DNA from: Massilia rhizosphaerae
Lineage (GTDB): Bacteria > Pseudomonadota > Gammaproteobacteria > Burkholderiales > Burkholderiaceae_D
DNA length: 64,000 nucleotides
Assembly: GCF_016093545.1 (NCBI RefSeq)
Contig: NZ_JADKYX010000025.1
Coordinates: 1-64,000, forward strand
Direction of reading: 5' to 3'
The first letter of the stretch is position 1, and each line of letters opens with the position of its first letter. The position numbers and the translations under genes were made by a program. Under the pieces are notes generated by a model, which was given only the letters and a program-made list of their open reading frames with translations, did no database searches and had not been told where the DNA came from. Below, in pieces: positions 7,457 through 16,811 of the stretch.

Positions 7457-8752
7457 TCAGTCGGGTTCGGCCGGCGCCATGTTGACGAACCGCGTCAGCA
7501 CGAGCACGGGCAACGCCGACAGCACGCCCCACACGAAGAAATGGCGGTAACCCAGCGCATGCTGGATGTCGCCGCTGACCACCTTCGACAGCACGAAGCC
7601 CAGCTGCATGAACCCGGAGCCCAGCGCGTAATGCGCGGTCTGGTAGCGGCCGGGCGCGATCACCTGCATGATGAACAAAATCATGCCGACGAAGCCGAAG
7701 CCGTAGCCGAACATCTCCATCGACAGCGCGGCCGTGACGAGGCCGAGCGCTTGCGGCTGGGCAGCGCTCAGAAACCAGAACACGAGATTCGGCACGTTCA
7801 TCGCGAGGATCAGCACGAGCATCGCGCGCTTGAGCCCCACGCGCGACGTGAACCAGCCCCCGAGGACGCTGCCGGCGAGGAACGCGGCCGTGCCGGCCGT
7901 GCCGTAGATGGCGCCCACTTCCTGCGTGGAGAGACCGAGGCCGCCGAGCGCGCGCGCGTCGCGCAAAAACAGCGGGCCGATCGTCTGCACCTGCCCTTCG
8001 GCGAGCCGGAACAGCAGGATGAACACGATCCCCATCCAGATGCCCGGCTTGGCGCAGAAGGCGCGCACGACGTCGGCCAGCACGGCCGCCGTGCCGCGCA
8101 CGGACCCGCTCGCGACGGCGCGCGCCGTGCCCGGCAGCGCCCACGCGTGGTACAAGCCCAGCCCCGCCAGCAACGCACCCAGCAGAGCGAACACGGTGGC
8201 CCACGCGGCCGGCGCGCCGACGCGCTGTTCCAGGAAGCCGGCCAGGATCACGAGGCCGCCCAGCGACAGGAATTTGGCGCCGTTGAAAAAGGCGCCCTGC
8301 CAGCCGGCATACGCGGCCTGCTGGCGCGCGGACAGGCTCGCGATATATAAACCGTCGGCCGCGATGTCGTGCGTGCTGGAGGCCAGCGACACGACGCCCA
8401 GCAGCGCGATCGCCAGCGCGAACCACGCGGGCAGCTGCAGCGCGAGCGCGAGGGCCGCGAGCGCGACGCCGCCCGTGACCTGCAGCGCGACGACGACGCG
8501 CTTCTTGCTCGGCGCCAGTTCCAGGAAGGGACTCCACAACGCCTTGAACACCCACGCGAGGCCGAGCATGCCGGTCCAGCGCGCGATCTGCTCGTTGGGC
8601 ACGCCCATGCTCTTGAACATCAGCCCCGCGACGAGGGCGACGCTGTAGAACGGCAGCCCCTGCGCGAGGTACAGCGTGGGCACCCACGCCAGCGGATGGC
8701 GCGCCGGCCGGCCGGAGGCAGGTGTCAGGTGATCGGGACGGATGCTATCCAT
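7457..8752 (-). CDS. AmpG-like MFS permease
   Basis: 431 residues, about 12 hydrophobic segments, major facilitator superfamily. The start (LAWVPTLYLAQGLPFYSVALVAGLMFKSMGV) and STHDIAADGLYI resemble AmpG, the inner-membrane permease for anhydro-muropeptides and GlcNAc-containing sugars. The ATG overlaps the stop of the upstream hexosaminidase gene (ATGGATAG), so translation is probably coupled. In this setting it likely brings the products of the hexosaminidase or of cell-wall/chitin breakdown into the cytoplasm. The substrate is inferred from context only. It converges on infA with 2 bases between the stops. Confidence 0.8.
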   Translation of the reverse strand: MDSIRPDHLTPASGRPARHPLAWVPTLYLAQGLPFYSVALVAGLMFKSMGVPNEQIARWTGMLGLAWVFKALWSPFLELAPSKKRVVVALQVTGGVALAALALALQLPAWFALAIALLGVVSLASSTHDIAADGLYIASLSARQQAAYAGWQGAFFNGAKFLSLGGLVILAGFLEQRVGAPAAWATVFALLGALLAGLGLYHAWALPGTARAVASGSVRGTAAVLADVVRAFCAKPGIWMGIVFILLFRLAEGQVQTIGPLFLRDARALGGLGLSTQEVGAIYGTAGTAAFLAGSVLGGWFTSRVGLKRAMLVLILAMNVPNLVFWFLSAAQPQALGLVTAALSMEMFGYGFGFVGMILFIMQVIAPGRYQTAHYALGSGFMQLGFVLSKVVSGDIQHALGYRHFFVWGVLSALPVLVLTRFVNMAPAEPD

Positions 8753-11219
8753 GGGAATCCAGTGCGATGACGACGGTTGCGCTCTTGCGGCCGCGCGTGT
8801 CGAAGGTGGCGACCTTGAACACGGCGGCGCCCTGCCCCGCTTCCACGGGCCCGGTGTAGGGCGGGCTGGCGGCATCGGGCTCGCTGCCGTCCAGAGTGTA
8901 ATGCAGCGCGAGGCCCGGCAGGGCGACGTTCGCGTGCACGGTCCGGCCAAGGGCGACGGCACCCGGCGGCGGCAGGCGGTAGCCGTAGGCCAGCGGCGCG
9001 CGGTCCAGGCGCGCCAGCTCGCGCTGGCCGAGGCGGTTGGCGAATTCGTTCCAGGCGTCGTCCATGGCGCGCGTGCGCACCGCGGCGTCTTCGATGGCGC
9101 ACCAGCCGGGGTCAAGCGCCCACGCCCGCTCCGCCAGCGCCACGAGGCGCGGCGCGGCCAGGTACTCGATGCGGTCGCGCGTGCAGGCATTCTCGCCCCA
9201 CAACTGTCCCTGCAGGCCGACGATGCGGCGCCGGCCCGCCGGCGTCAGGCGCGTCATCGCGGCCAGGCGCTCGGGCGGCACGGCCTGCCCCATCGGGTCC
9301 ACGGCCGCGCCGACGATCATGTCCAGCGGGCAGAAGCCGAACGCGTGGCGCGTCTCGACGAAACCGGCCCAGTAATAGCCCGGCTCCTGCGGATCCTTCG
9401 CGTACGCCAGGTCGAAGTACAGGCTGGCGGCGTTCGCCAGCACGACGTCGTAGCCGGCGTTGGCGAGACGGTACGCGACGTCTTCCTTGCCAGAGCCCCA
9501 CGCGTTGTTCCACGCATAGACCTGGAAGCCGGGACCGGCGAACGCCGGATTCGGCTGCGGCGTCGCATCCTCGCCGGCCCCGGTGTCGTCAACCACCAGC
9601 GCCGTCTCTTCCCAGCCGGCGAACGCCACGCCGTGGCGGGCGAGGATCGCGCGGCAGCGCCCGACGAAGTCCGCGTGCAGCTGCCCGACGTGCGTCCAGC
9701 CCCGTTCGCGCATCAGCGCGCGGCACCGCGGCGAGCCCTCCCAGGCACCGAGCGGCACCTCGTCGCCGCCCGTGTGGATGGTCTTGAGCGGCACGCCGGC
9801 TTCGCGGTACAACGCGGCCACGTGGGCGACGACCGTGTCGACGAAGCGGTCGACGGACGGCAGCGCGATGCAGATCACGTTGTCGCGCCACAGCTGCACG
9901 GATTCGTAGACGGAGACGTCGTACGGATCGCTCAACAGGTAGCGCTCGGCGCCTTCGACGTCGCCCTGCGCGCGCAGGCGGTCGTGGCGCGCGCGCATCG
10001 CCAGCACGGCCGCGCGCGCGTGGCCCGGCATATTGAATTCCGGGATCACTTCGATGTGGCGCGCGTGGGCGTGGCGCAGGATGTCGATGAAGTCGGCCGC
10101 GTCGTAATGGCCCGTGCCGGACGACGCGACGACGTCCGCGCCGGACCCGAACGATGGCGGAAGGGCGTGGCCGCAAGCCGCGCCCCGTCTGGCGCCGATG
10201 TCCGTCAGCTCCGGCAGCGCGTCGATCCGCAGTCTCCAGCCTTCGTCGTCCGTCAGGTGCAGGTGCAGCCGATTCAGTTTATAACGCGCCATGCAGTCGA
10301 GCAGGCGCTTGACCGTGGCGACCGACGCGAAGTGCCGGGCCACGTCCAGCATCATGCCGCGGTAGCCGAAGCGCGGCGCGTCGAGCACGCGGCCGCACGG
10401 CAGGCCGCCGTCCGCGTCCAGCAGCTGGGCCAAGGTCTGGATGCCGTTGAACACGCCGTGCGCGCCGGCGCCGCGCACGAGGATCGTGCCTTCGCCGATG
10501 TCCAGGCGGTAGGCTTCCGGGCTGGAGGCCGCCACGGCGCCGATCTCCAGCAGCACGCGCGCGCCCTCGCCCTCCGGCAAGCCGTCCAGCAGCGCGCGCA
10601 GCAGCCCCGCTTCGCCGGCCAGCGCGGTTCCGGCCATGATGTCGCTGGACGGGGACAGGCGGCAGCGGCCGTCCGTGAAGCGGACCGACATGGGCGTCGG
10701 CGTCACGCGGCCCACGTCTTCCGGCGCGAGCAGCGTGAGCCGGCTGTTCTCGCGCCAGCGCCAGGCCGCGTCGGCCGGCGGCAACATGTCGCGCGCATGG
10801 CGCTGCAGCTGCTCCGGCCGCGCGAACGGATGGACCTCCGGGTCGCCCAGGTCGACCGTGTGGCCGTCGGCCTCGACGAGGTAGAAGCCGAGCGGCGCGT
10901 CCGTCGCGCTGATGGCCCAGAACTGCGCCTCGTAGCGCACGTCGAGCAGTTCGCCCGGCAGCCACGCCGCGTCGTCCGCGCGGCGCAGCGCGAACAGGTC
11001 GCCGTTGACGTGGGCCACGTGAAAGCCCGCGCTCACGCTGCCGGGCCGCACGCGGCGGCACGCGTTGAAGTAGACCGTCCATCCCGGCGCGATCGGCGCG
11101 TCCGACACATTGGTCAACGTCAGCCGCGCCGCGAACAGCTCGTGCGCGACCAGGTTGGACACGCACTCCCACGTCACGGCGACGCCGCCGTGCTGCCTAT
11201 CCCGCTGCGACACGATCAA
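8745..11219 (-). CDS. Beta-N-acetylhexosaminidase, GH20
   Basis: 824 residues. In order: an N-terminal carbohydrate-binding CHB_HEX-like domain (about 10-160), a GH20b alpha/beta domain (about 170-290) and the GH20 TIM barrel (about 300-700). The barrel has HLTDDEGWRLRI, VIPEFNMPGHARA and TGGDEVP, where Asp/Glu at about residues 486-487 are the catalytic pair. A C-terminal CHB_HEX_C/Ig-like domain ends the protein. The enzyme removes terminal GlcNAc/GalNAc from chito-oligosaccharides or glycans. The first usable codon is TTG at 11219, overlapping the TonB-receptor stop by 4 bases; GTG at 11213 is also possible. With either start no clear signal peptide is seen, so location is uncertain. Confidence 0.88.
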   Translation of the reverse strand: MIVSQRDRQHGGVAVTWECVSNLVAHELFAARLTLTNVSDAPIAPGWTVYFNACRRVRPGSVSAGFHVAHVNGDLFALRRADDAAWLPGELLDVRYEAQFWAISATDAPLGFYLVEADGHTVDLGDPEVHPFARPEQLQRHARDMLPPADAAWRWRENSRLTLLAPEDVGRVTPTPMSVRFTDGRCRLSPSSDIMAGTALAGEAGLLRALLDGLPEGEGARVLLEIGAVAASSPEAYRLDIGEGTILVRGAGAHGVFNGIQTLAQLLDADGGLPCGRVLDAPRFGYRGMMLDVARHFASVATVKRLLDCMARYKLNRLHLHLTDDEGWRLRIDALPELTDIGARRGAACGHALPPSFGSGADVVASSGTGHYDAADFIDILRHAHARHIEVIPEFNMPGHARAAVLAMRARHDRLRAQGDVEGAERYLLSDPYDVSVYESVQLWRDNVICIALPSVDRFVDTVVAHVAALYREAGVPLKTIHTGGDEVPLGAWEGSPRCRALMRERGWTHVGQLHADFVGRCRAILARHGVAFAGWEETALVVDDTGAGEDATPQPNPAFAGPGFQVYAWNNAWGSGKEDVAYRLANAGYDVVLANAASLYFDLAYAKDPQEPGYYWAGFVETRHAFGFCPLDMIVGAAVDPMGQAVPPERLAAMTRLTPAGRRRIVGLQGQLWGENACTRDRIEYLAAPRLVALAERAWALDPGWCAIEDAAVRTRAMDDAWNEFANRLGQRELARLDRAPLAYGYRLPPPGAVALGRTVHANVALPGLALHYTLDGSEPDAASPPYTGPVEAGQGAAVFKVATFDTRGRKSATVVIALDSHG

Positions 11220-13861
11220 AGCTTGCCGCGCAGGCCGAGGTAGAAGGTACGGCCGTTCGAATAGAACGCGCGCGGCTGGTCCTTGTTTTCGGCGTACATC
11301 TTGATCGTCTCGTTCGTGAGGTTCAGCGCGTCAAACGTGACGGTCAGGTGCTCGTTCAGCTTGAAGTTCAGGGACGCGGCCAGCGACGGCATCGAATCCA
11401 CGTGCTGGCTCGCGCCGCGGTCGACGCCGGCCTTGTACGACGAACGGTAGCTGTACGCGAGGCGCGCGGAGAACCGGTCGTTCTCGTAATAGCCCGTCAC
11501 GTTGTACGTGTTCTTCGACGCGTTGAGCATCTCGCCGCCGCCATCCAGTTCGCCGTCCGCCCACGTGGTGTTGGTGAGCACGCCGAAGTTGTCCCACACC
11601 GGCTGCTGCCACGACAGTTCGATGCCCTTGTTGGTGGCCGTCGTGTTGTAGGGCGACGTGATCTGGTAATCCGTGAACGTGCCGCGCTTGTTGTTGTAAT
11701 AGCTGCCCGTGCTCGTGCCCTGCGCGACGATGGAGCTGAAGTCCATGTAGAACAGGCCCGCCGACAGCATCGCCTTCGGCATGTAGTACCACTCGGCCGA
11801 CAGGTCGTAGTTGACGGAACGGATCGGATCGAGCTTGACGTTGCCGCCGCTGCCCGACAGCGCGTCGTCGTTCAGCGACACCGAGCCGCCCAGCGCGCTG
11901 TAGTCCGGCCGCGCCATCGTCTTGGCGACGCCGGCGCGGACGACCAGGTCCGGACGTACGTCGAACTTGACGTTCGCGCTCGGCAGGTAGTCGCGATAGG
12001 TGCGCTCGTACGTCGTCGGCGTGTACGGGCCGAACGCGGAGCCGGTGATCGGGCTGGCGCCGCCCGGCAGGTTCACGACGGTCGTCTGGCGCGTCTCGAC
12101 GGCGCGCAGGCCGACGTTGCCGCTCCAGCCGTCGCCCTGGAGGTCGGCCATGCCGTACACGGCGGCCGTCTTCTCGCCCACCTTGAATTCGTCGAGCCAG
12201 TTGTGGCGCAACGTGAAGTCGAGCAGGCGGTTGCCCGGCACCGCGCCCCAGGCGCCGAGCGCCGCGCCGTCGTACTTGAAGTAATTGTTGTAGACGCTGC
12301 CGCCGAGGTCCGAGCCGAAGTCGGACGGGTACATCTGGCCGCTCCATGCCGGTCCCGGATTCGTGAAGCCGTTCGGGCCCGGACGCGTTTCCAGCGGGTG
12401 CTCGGCGGTGCGTTTGTGGTCCGTCCAGCGCGTGCCGAAGCGCACGGCCTGGATCCACGGGTTGTCGTGCAGGCGCCATTCGCCGTCGATCTGCGCGTAC
12501 TTTTCCTTGTCCACGGACTGCGCCTCGCCGCCGCCGGCCCACGCCGTCGATCCGGGCTGCGTCGTGTTCCCGCCCGGGTAGCTCACGGTGGCGGGCGTCA
12601 TGCCGTTCAGCGCGTACATCATGCCGCCGTCGACGTTGTTCTGGTAGTAGACGTCGGCGTGGTCATAGCCCACGCCGTGCGTGCGACCGAGCTTGCCCGT
12701 GAAGCTCAGGTCTTCCGTCGCGCGCCAGCGGCCGTTCAAATCGATGTACCACGATTCGCCGCCCGCATCCGGACGGTAGATGTTGTCGACCTCGCCCGAG
12801 TTGCTGGAGAACGTCGCGCCGACGAGCGTGCCGTTGCGGACCACGGGATTCTGCGGGACCAGGTTCGCGCTGTTGATCGAGTTCGCCGGCGCGGCCAGCC
12901 AGTTGGTGTTCTGGTGCGGCGCCTTGAGCTTCGAATAGAAGCCGTTCAGGTCGACGCCGACGTCGCGCGACGGCTTCGCCTCGATGTCGAACGCGCCGCC
13001 TTCGCGCTTCTTCTTTTGCTCGAACAGCGCGGCGCCGATGAACGTCGGGACCTTCACGCCGGATAGCAGAGGGTCGGCGACGGCGGCGGCGCTCGTCGCG
13101 CTAATGGGGGTGTAGCCGAGGATCTCCTGGCCGTCGCGGCGCACGCTCTGCTTTTCCGAAAAGGCCTGCAGCAGCACGCCGAAGTTGTGCGCCGGGTTCT
13201 TCCAGCTCACGAGGGCGGACACCTGCGGCTCGGTCTTCTTCGCGAGGTCGTTGTAGTTGGCCTGCACGGACGCTTCCACCGTCAGCGGCTGGCGGAAGTC
13301 GAGCGGCCGGCGCGTGATCACGTCGATGGCGCCGGACACGCCGCCTTCGACGAGGTCCGCGGTGGCGCTCTTCTGCACGACGACGGAACCGACGAGTTCC
13401 GACGGCAGCAGCGAGAAGCTGGACGAACGGCCCACGTTGCCGCCGTACTGGTTCAGCACGAACCAGTCGCCCGTGCTGATGGCGTGGCCGTTGAACAGCG
13501 TCTGCTGCAGGCTGGGGCTCGTGCCGCGCAGGCTCACGCGGTCGTTCTCGCCGAAGCCGCCTTCGCCGCCGGCGGACGATTGCGTGTTCACGCCGGGCAG
13601 GCGCTGGATCGCGTCGGCCACGTTCTTGTCGGGCATCTTGCCGATGTCCTCGGCCGTCACCACCTCGACCACCGCGTCCGCATTGCGCTTCTGACGCAGC
13701 GATTGCTCCAGCGCGGCGCGCACGCCCGTCACGATCACGGTCTGCGGCGCCTGCACGGCGTCCTGTGCGCGCGCCTCGGTCGCGATGCCCATCACCAGTA
13801 CCGTCACCGCGCTTGCGATTGCCGTGCGTGCGACGACCCTACGTCCCATCTGCTGTCTCAT
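11216..13861 (-). CDS. TonB-dependent receptor (Xanthomonas/Caulobacter type)
   Basis: 881 residues. A signal peptide (MRQQMGRRVVARTAIASAV ... ATEARAQD) is followed by a plug domain beginning VIVTGVRAALEQSLRQKR, with AEDIGKMPDKNVADAIQRLPGV typical of the TonB-Xanth-Caul family, and a C-terminal 22-strand barrel ending FYLGLRGKL. Members import oligosaccharides across the outer membrane using TonB/ExbBD energy. The start was chosen at the ATG ending at 13861 because GGGAGAG precedes it and the signal peptide begins there. It is the first gene of an overlapping operon with GH20 hexosaminidase and an AmpG-like permease, which suggests GlcNAc-containing oligosaccharides as substrate. Confidence 0.9.
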   Translation of the reverse strand: MRQQMGRRVVARTAIASAVTVLVMGIATEARAQDAVQAPQTVIVTGVRAALEQSLRQKRNADAVVEVVTAEDIGKMPDKNVADAIQRLPGVNTQSSAGGEGGFGENDRVSLRGTSPSLQQTLFNGHAISTGDWFVLNQYGGNVGRSSSFSLLPSELVGSVVVQKSATADLVEGGVSGAIDVITRRPLDFRQPLTVEASVQANYNDLAKKTEPQVSALVSWKNPAHNFGVLLQAFSEKQSVRRDGQEILGYTPISATSAAAVADPLLSGVKVPTFIGAALFEQKKKREGGAFDIEAKPSRDVGVDLNGFYSKLKAPHQNTNWLAAPANSINSANLVPQNPVVRNGTLVGATFSSNSGEVDNIYRPDAGGESWYIDLNGRWRATEDLSFTGKLGRTHGVGYDHADVYYQNNVDGGMMYALNGMTPATVSYPGGNTTQPGSTAWAGGGEAQSVDKEKYAQIDGEWRLHDNPWIQAVRFGTRWTDHKRTAEHPLETRPGPNGFTNPGPAWSGQMYPSDFGSDLGGSVYNNYFKYDGAALGAWGAVPGNRLLDFTLRHNWLDEFKVGEKTAAVYGMADLQGDGWSGNVGLRAVETRQTTVVNLPGGASPITGSAFGPYTPTTYERTYRDYLPSANVKFDVRPDLVVRAGVAKTMARPDYSALGGSVSLNDDALSGSGGNVKLDPIRSVNYDLSAEWYYMPKAMLSAGLFYMDFSSIVAQGTSTGSYYNNKRGTFTDYQITSPYNTTATNKGIELSWQQPVWDNFGVLTNTTWADGELDGGGEMLNASKNTYNVTGYYENDRFSARLAYSYRSSYKAGVDRGASQHVDSMPSLAASLNFKLNEHLTVTFDALNLTNETIKMYAENKDQPRAFYSNGRTFYLGLRGKL

Positions 13862-14028
13862 GTGCTCTCCCAAAACTGTATCGATCAAGGAACTTGTCCA
13901 GTTTCGAATTCGTGGACGCTGCAGCGTCTCTCGTCTTCGTATGGGGCGCATTGTCTCGTTGAAATTCCGACCATGTTTGTCAAATCTTGCTATCGCGAAC
14001 CCGCGCGTCATATTTTTGACACGGGGGT

Positions 14029-14229
14029 TCAGCGGCGGAAGATCCACAACAGGATCGAGACGACGATGGAGATGACGATGCAGGTGACGATGGGAAAGTG
14101 AAAGCTGAAGCCTGCGCGCACGATGTGGATGTCGCCGGGCAGGCGGCCCAGCGGCAGCCGGCGCAGCCAGGGCCAGAGAAACCCCGCGGCGAACAGCGCG
14201 AGGCCGAGGACGATGAGGATTCTTTGCAT
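14029..14229 (-). CDS. DUF2905 small membrane protein
   Basis: 66 residues with two membrane segments (about 3-20 and 44-63) and the family signature LPLGRLPGDIHI between them. The function of DUF2905 is unknown; members are small inner-membrane proteins. It sits alone, divergent from the host attachment gene and upstream of the TonB-receptor operon. Confidence 0.85.
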   Translation of the reverse strand: MQRILIVLGLALFAAGFLWPWLRRLPLGRLPGDIHIVRAGFSFHFPIVTCIVISIVVSILLWIFRR

Positions 14230-14351
14230 GGCGCCAGTCTAGCGCCTTTCGTACCGCCTGAAAAAATTGGTTGGGATAGACTTCCCCTCAGCCTGTATGG
14301 CCCCGGTGGGGCCTACATCCCGATTGCAACTTTGGATAAAAAGGGGAAAGC

Positions 14352-14819
14352 ATGACTACCACCTGGATCGTATCCGCCGACGCCGGCCGTGCCCGCATCT
14401 TCGCCGAATCGGACCCCAAGCAGCCGTACATCGAAATCGAGGACATGGTCAGCCCCAATGCCCGTGTGCGCGTGTCGGACATCAACACGGACCGGCTCGG
14501 CCCGACCGCGGCCGGAAAGAGCATTCACAGCACGGGCAACGCGACGCCGAACAAGCAGTTCGAACCGGCGCAGACGCCGGAACAGCACGACGCCGAATTC
14601 TTCGCCAGGGACATCTGCGCCTACCTGCTCAAGGGCTGGCAGGAGCAGCGCTTCCAGAAGCTGGAGCTGGTGGCGGAACCCAAGTTCCTCGGCGTGCTGC
14701 GCGGCCAGCTGGACAACCAGCTCAAGCCGCTCGTCGACCTGGAGCTGAACAAGGACTACAGCCACTGCAACGCGCACCAGCTGCGCGAACAGCTGCAGGC
14801 GCAGAAGACCAAGTTCTGA
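14352..14819 (+). CDS. Host attachment family protein
   Basis: 155 residues. MTTTWIVSADAGRARIFAE is the conserved start of the host_attach family (eRF1/pelota-like fold), followed by FARDICAYLLKG and LVAEPKFLGVLRGQL. Named after an Agrobacterium protein linked to plant attachment; the molecular role is not established. Cytoplasmic, no signal peptide. GGGGAAAG precedes the start. It ends 14 bases before the convergent chemotaxis receptor gene. Confidence 0.85.
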   Translation: MTTTWIVSADAGRARIFAESDPKQPYIEIEDMVSPNARVRVSDINTDRLGPTAAGKSIHSTGNATPNKQFEPAQTPEQHDAEFFARDICAYLLKGWQEQRFQKLELVAEPKFLGVLRGQLDNQLKPLVDLELNKDYSHCNAHQLREQLQAQKTKF

Positions 14820-14833
14820 ATCCGGCCGGCGCT

Positions 14834-16468
14834 TTAAAAGCCTGCACCCAACCGCGCCGGCTCGAGGCGGTTTTCGCGTTTTTGGCGGCTTGCAAGCGAC
14901 ACGGCGCGCGGCGCCGCCGTCCGGTCCAGCTTGAACACGGCGACCGCCTCGGCGAGGCTGCGCGCCTGTTCCTGCATGGATTCCGTGGCCGCCGCGGCCT
15001 GTTCGACGAGCGCCGCGTTCTGCTGCGTCACCCGGTCCATCTGGTGGATCGCCGCGCCGACCTGTTCGATGCCGGCGCTCTGCTCGGTCGACGCGGCCGA
15101 GATCTCGGCCATGATGTCCGTGACGCGCCGCACACTGGCGACGACTTCCTGCATCGTCGTGCCGGCCTCGCCGACGAGGCGCGAGCCGGTGGCGACCTTG
15201 TCGACGGAGTCGCCGATGAGTTCCTTGATCTCGCGCGCCGCCGCCGCCGAGCGCTGGGCCAAGGTGCGCACCTCGCTCGCCACGACCGCGAAACCGCGGC
15301 CCTGCTCGCCCGCGCGCGCAGCTTCCACGGCCGCGTTCAAGGCCAGGATGTTCGTCTGGAACGCGATGCCGTCGATGACGCCGATGATGTCGACGATCTT
15401 CTTCGACGACGCGTCGATGTCGCCCATCGTCGCGACGACCTGCGCCACGACGTCGCCGCCGCGCACGGCGACGCCGGATGCCGACGCCGCCATCTGGTTG
15501 CCCTGCTGCGCATTGTCCGCGTTCTGGCGCACGGTGCCCGTCAATTCCTCCATCGACGACGCGCTCTCCTCCAGGGCGCCCGCCTGCGCTTCGGTGCGTG
15601 CCGACAGGTCGTTGTTGCCCGTGGCGATTTCGCCGGCGGCCGTCGCGATGGAATCGGCGCCGCTGCGCACGCGCGTCACCAGCGCGTTCAAGTTCTCGTT
15701 CATGGTCTGCAGCGCGGCCATCAATTCGCCGGTCTCGTCGCGGCTTGCGACCTCGATGCGGCTCGACAGGTCGCCTTGCGCGACCGCGTTGGCCAGCGTC
15801 ACGGCGCGGCGCAGCGGGCCCGTGATGCTGCGCGTGAGCCACCACGCCAGCGCGGCGCCCAGCAGCAGCGCCGCGAGGCCCAGGCCGGCCAGGAGCCGGG
15901 ACCCGGCCGCGGCGACGTTCTCGACGTGCGCCTTGGCGTCGTCGAAACACCGTTTCTGGTAAGCGGCCAGGTCGGCGGCCGCCGTCTCGTACGCGGTGAG
16001 CGCCGGATTCATGCCGGCCTCGGACGCACGCTGGATCGCGTCCTGGTCCGCCGTGCCGCTGTCCTTGAGCGCGAATAATTTGTTGCGCGCCGCGAGATAG
16101 GGCTTGCGCCGCGCCGCGATCTGGTCCAGCAGCGCCTTCCCTTCCGGGCTGACGATCATGCCCTCCAATTCCTTGTTGATGGCGCTGATGTCGGCGCTGT
16201 TCGCCTTCATCCTGGCGGTGATCCGGTCGCGGTCCTGGGCGTCGACCACACGCAGGCGCGCCTCGGTCAGGGCGCGGTTGACCCGGGTGTCGGCCACCCA
16301 GCGGTCGGACAGGCGGGCCATGCGGACCACCGCGTCCATGTCGGCCGACGCGTCCACGATGAGCCGCAGGCGCAGCGTGCCGACGACGGTCAGCATGACC
16401 GCGAGCGCCAGCACGGCGGCGAACGCGAGCCCGAGCCGGGCGCCGATTTTCAGGTTCTGGATGTTCAT
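14834..16468 (-). CDS. Methyl-accepting chemotaxis protein
   Basis: 544 residues. Membrane segment 1 (about 10-30) is followed by a periplasmic four-helix-bundle sensor (about 35-190, MCP_4HB type), membrane segment 2 (about 191-212), HAMP, and a signalling domain with the hairpin tip IIGVIDGIAFQTNILALNAAVEAARAGEQGRGFAVVA. Methylation-helix segments such as EESASSMEELTGTVRQNADNA are present. It transduces an unknown ligand signal to CheA/CheW. A GAGGT ribosome site precedes the ATG ending at 16468. No che genes are nearby, so it is an orphan receptor. Confidence 0.93.
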   Translation of the reverse strand: MNIQNLKIGARLGLAFAAVLALAVMLTVVGTLRLRLIVDASADMDAVVRMARLSDRWVADTRVNRALTEARLRVVDAQDRDRITARMKANSADISAINKELEGMIVSPEGKALLDQIAARRKPYLAARNKLFALKDSGTADQDAIQRASEAGMNPALTAYETAAADLAAYQKRCFDDAKAHVENVAAAGSRLLAGLGLAALLLGAALAWWLTRSITGPLRRAVTLANAVAQGDLSSRIEVASRDETGELMAALQTMNENLNALVTRVRSGADSIATAAGEIATGNNDLSARTEAQAGALEESASSMEELTGTVRQNADNAQQGNQMAASASGVAVRGGDVVAQVVATMGDIDASSKKIVDIIGVIDGIAFQTNILALNAAVEAARAGEQGRGFAVVASEVRTLAQRSAAAAREIKELIGDSVDKVATGSRLVGEAGTTMQEVVASVRRVTDIMAEISAASTEQSAGIEQVGAAIHQMDRVTQQNAALVEQAAAATESMQEQARSLAEAVAVFKLDRTAAPRAVSLASRQKRENRLEPARLGAGF

Positions 16469-16811
16469 GTGGACCTCGACGAAGACGATGTAACAGCGCG
16501 ATGATGTTGCGGATGCGGGCGCTCGGGTCGCGGCGGCAGACCGGAGCGTAGACGAAAGGGCAAGGGTTTGGCCCGGCGGAGGACACACCCGCGTGGGCGG
16601 GCGTGTCACAATTTGATGATACACCTCGTTATTTGCCAGTGGAATGGTCGGTTGCCTCTCAGCAACGCTATTTCGTCGAGGAAGCGAGAATGGCTGATCG
16701 TTATCGCGTTAAAATGCCGAATCGCGCTTCGTCACGGGCTTGCCATGTCGGGCTCCATCTCGCAACCATCGTCACGCGCGGACGGCGTCCTGGTGCCGGC
16801 CGGCGGCTGAC
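16469..16811. other. Divergent intergenic region
   Basis: 343 bases between the divergent chemotaxis-receptor and histidine-kinase genes. It contains a GC-rich imperfect hairpin near 16586-16612 and must hold both promoters. Short open frames (70-80 codons) here have no recognisable product. Nothing else is evident. Confidence 0.4.

Noticed and set aside
7014..8687. 557-codon frame antisense and out of frame to infA and the MFS gene
   Set aside because: High-GC shadow with Arg/Ala/Gly-only composition; it conflicts with two well-supported genes.
8742..11243. 833-codon plus-strand frame opposite the GH20 gene
   Set aside because: Mirror frame of a GC-rich gene; the product lacks any fold-like pattern while the minus frame has intact GH20 motifs.
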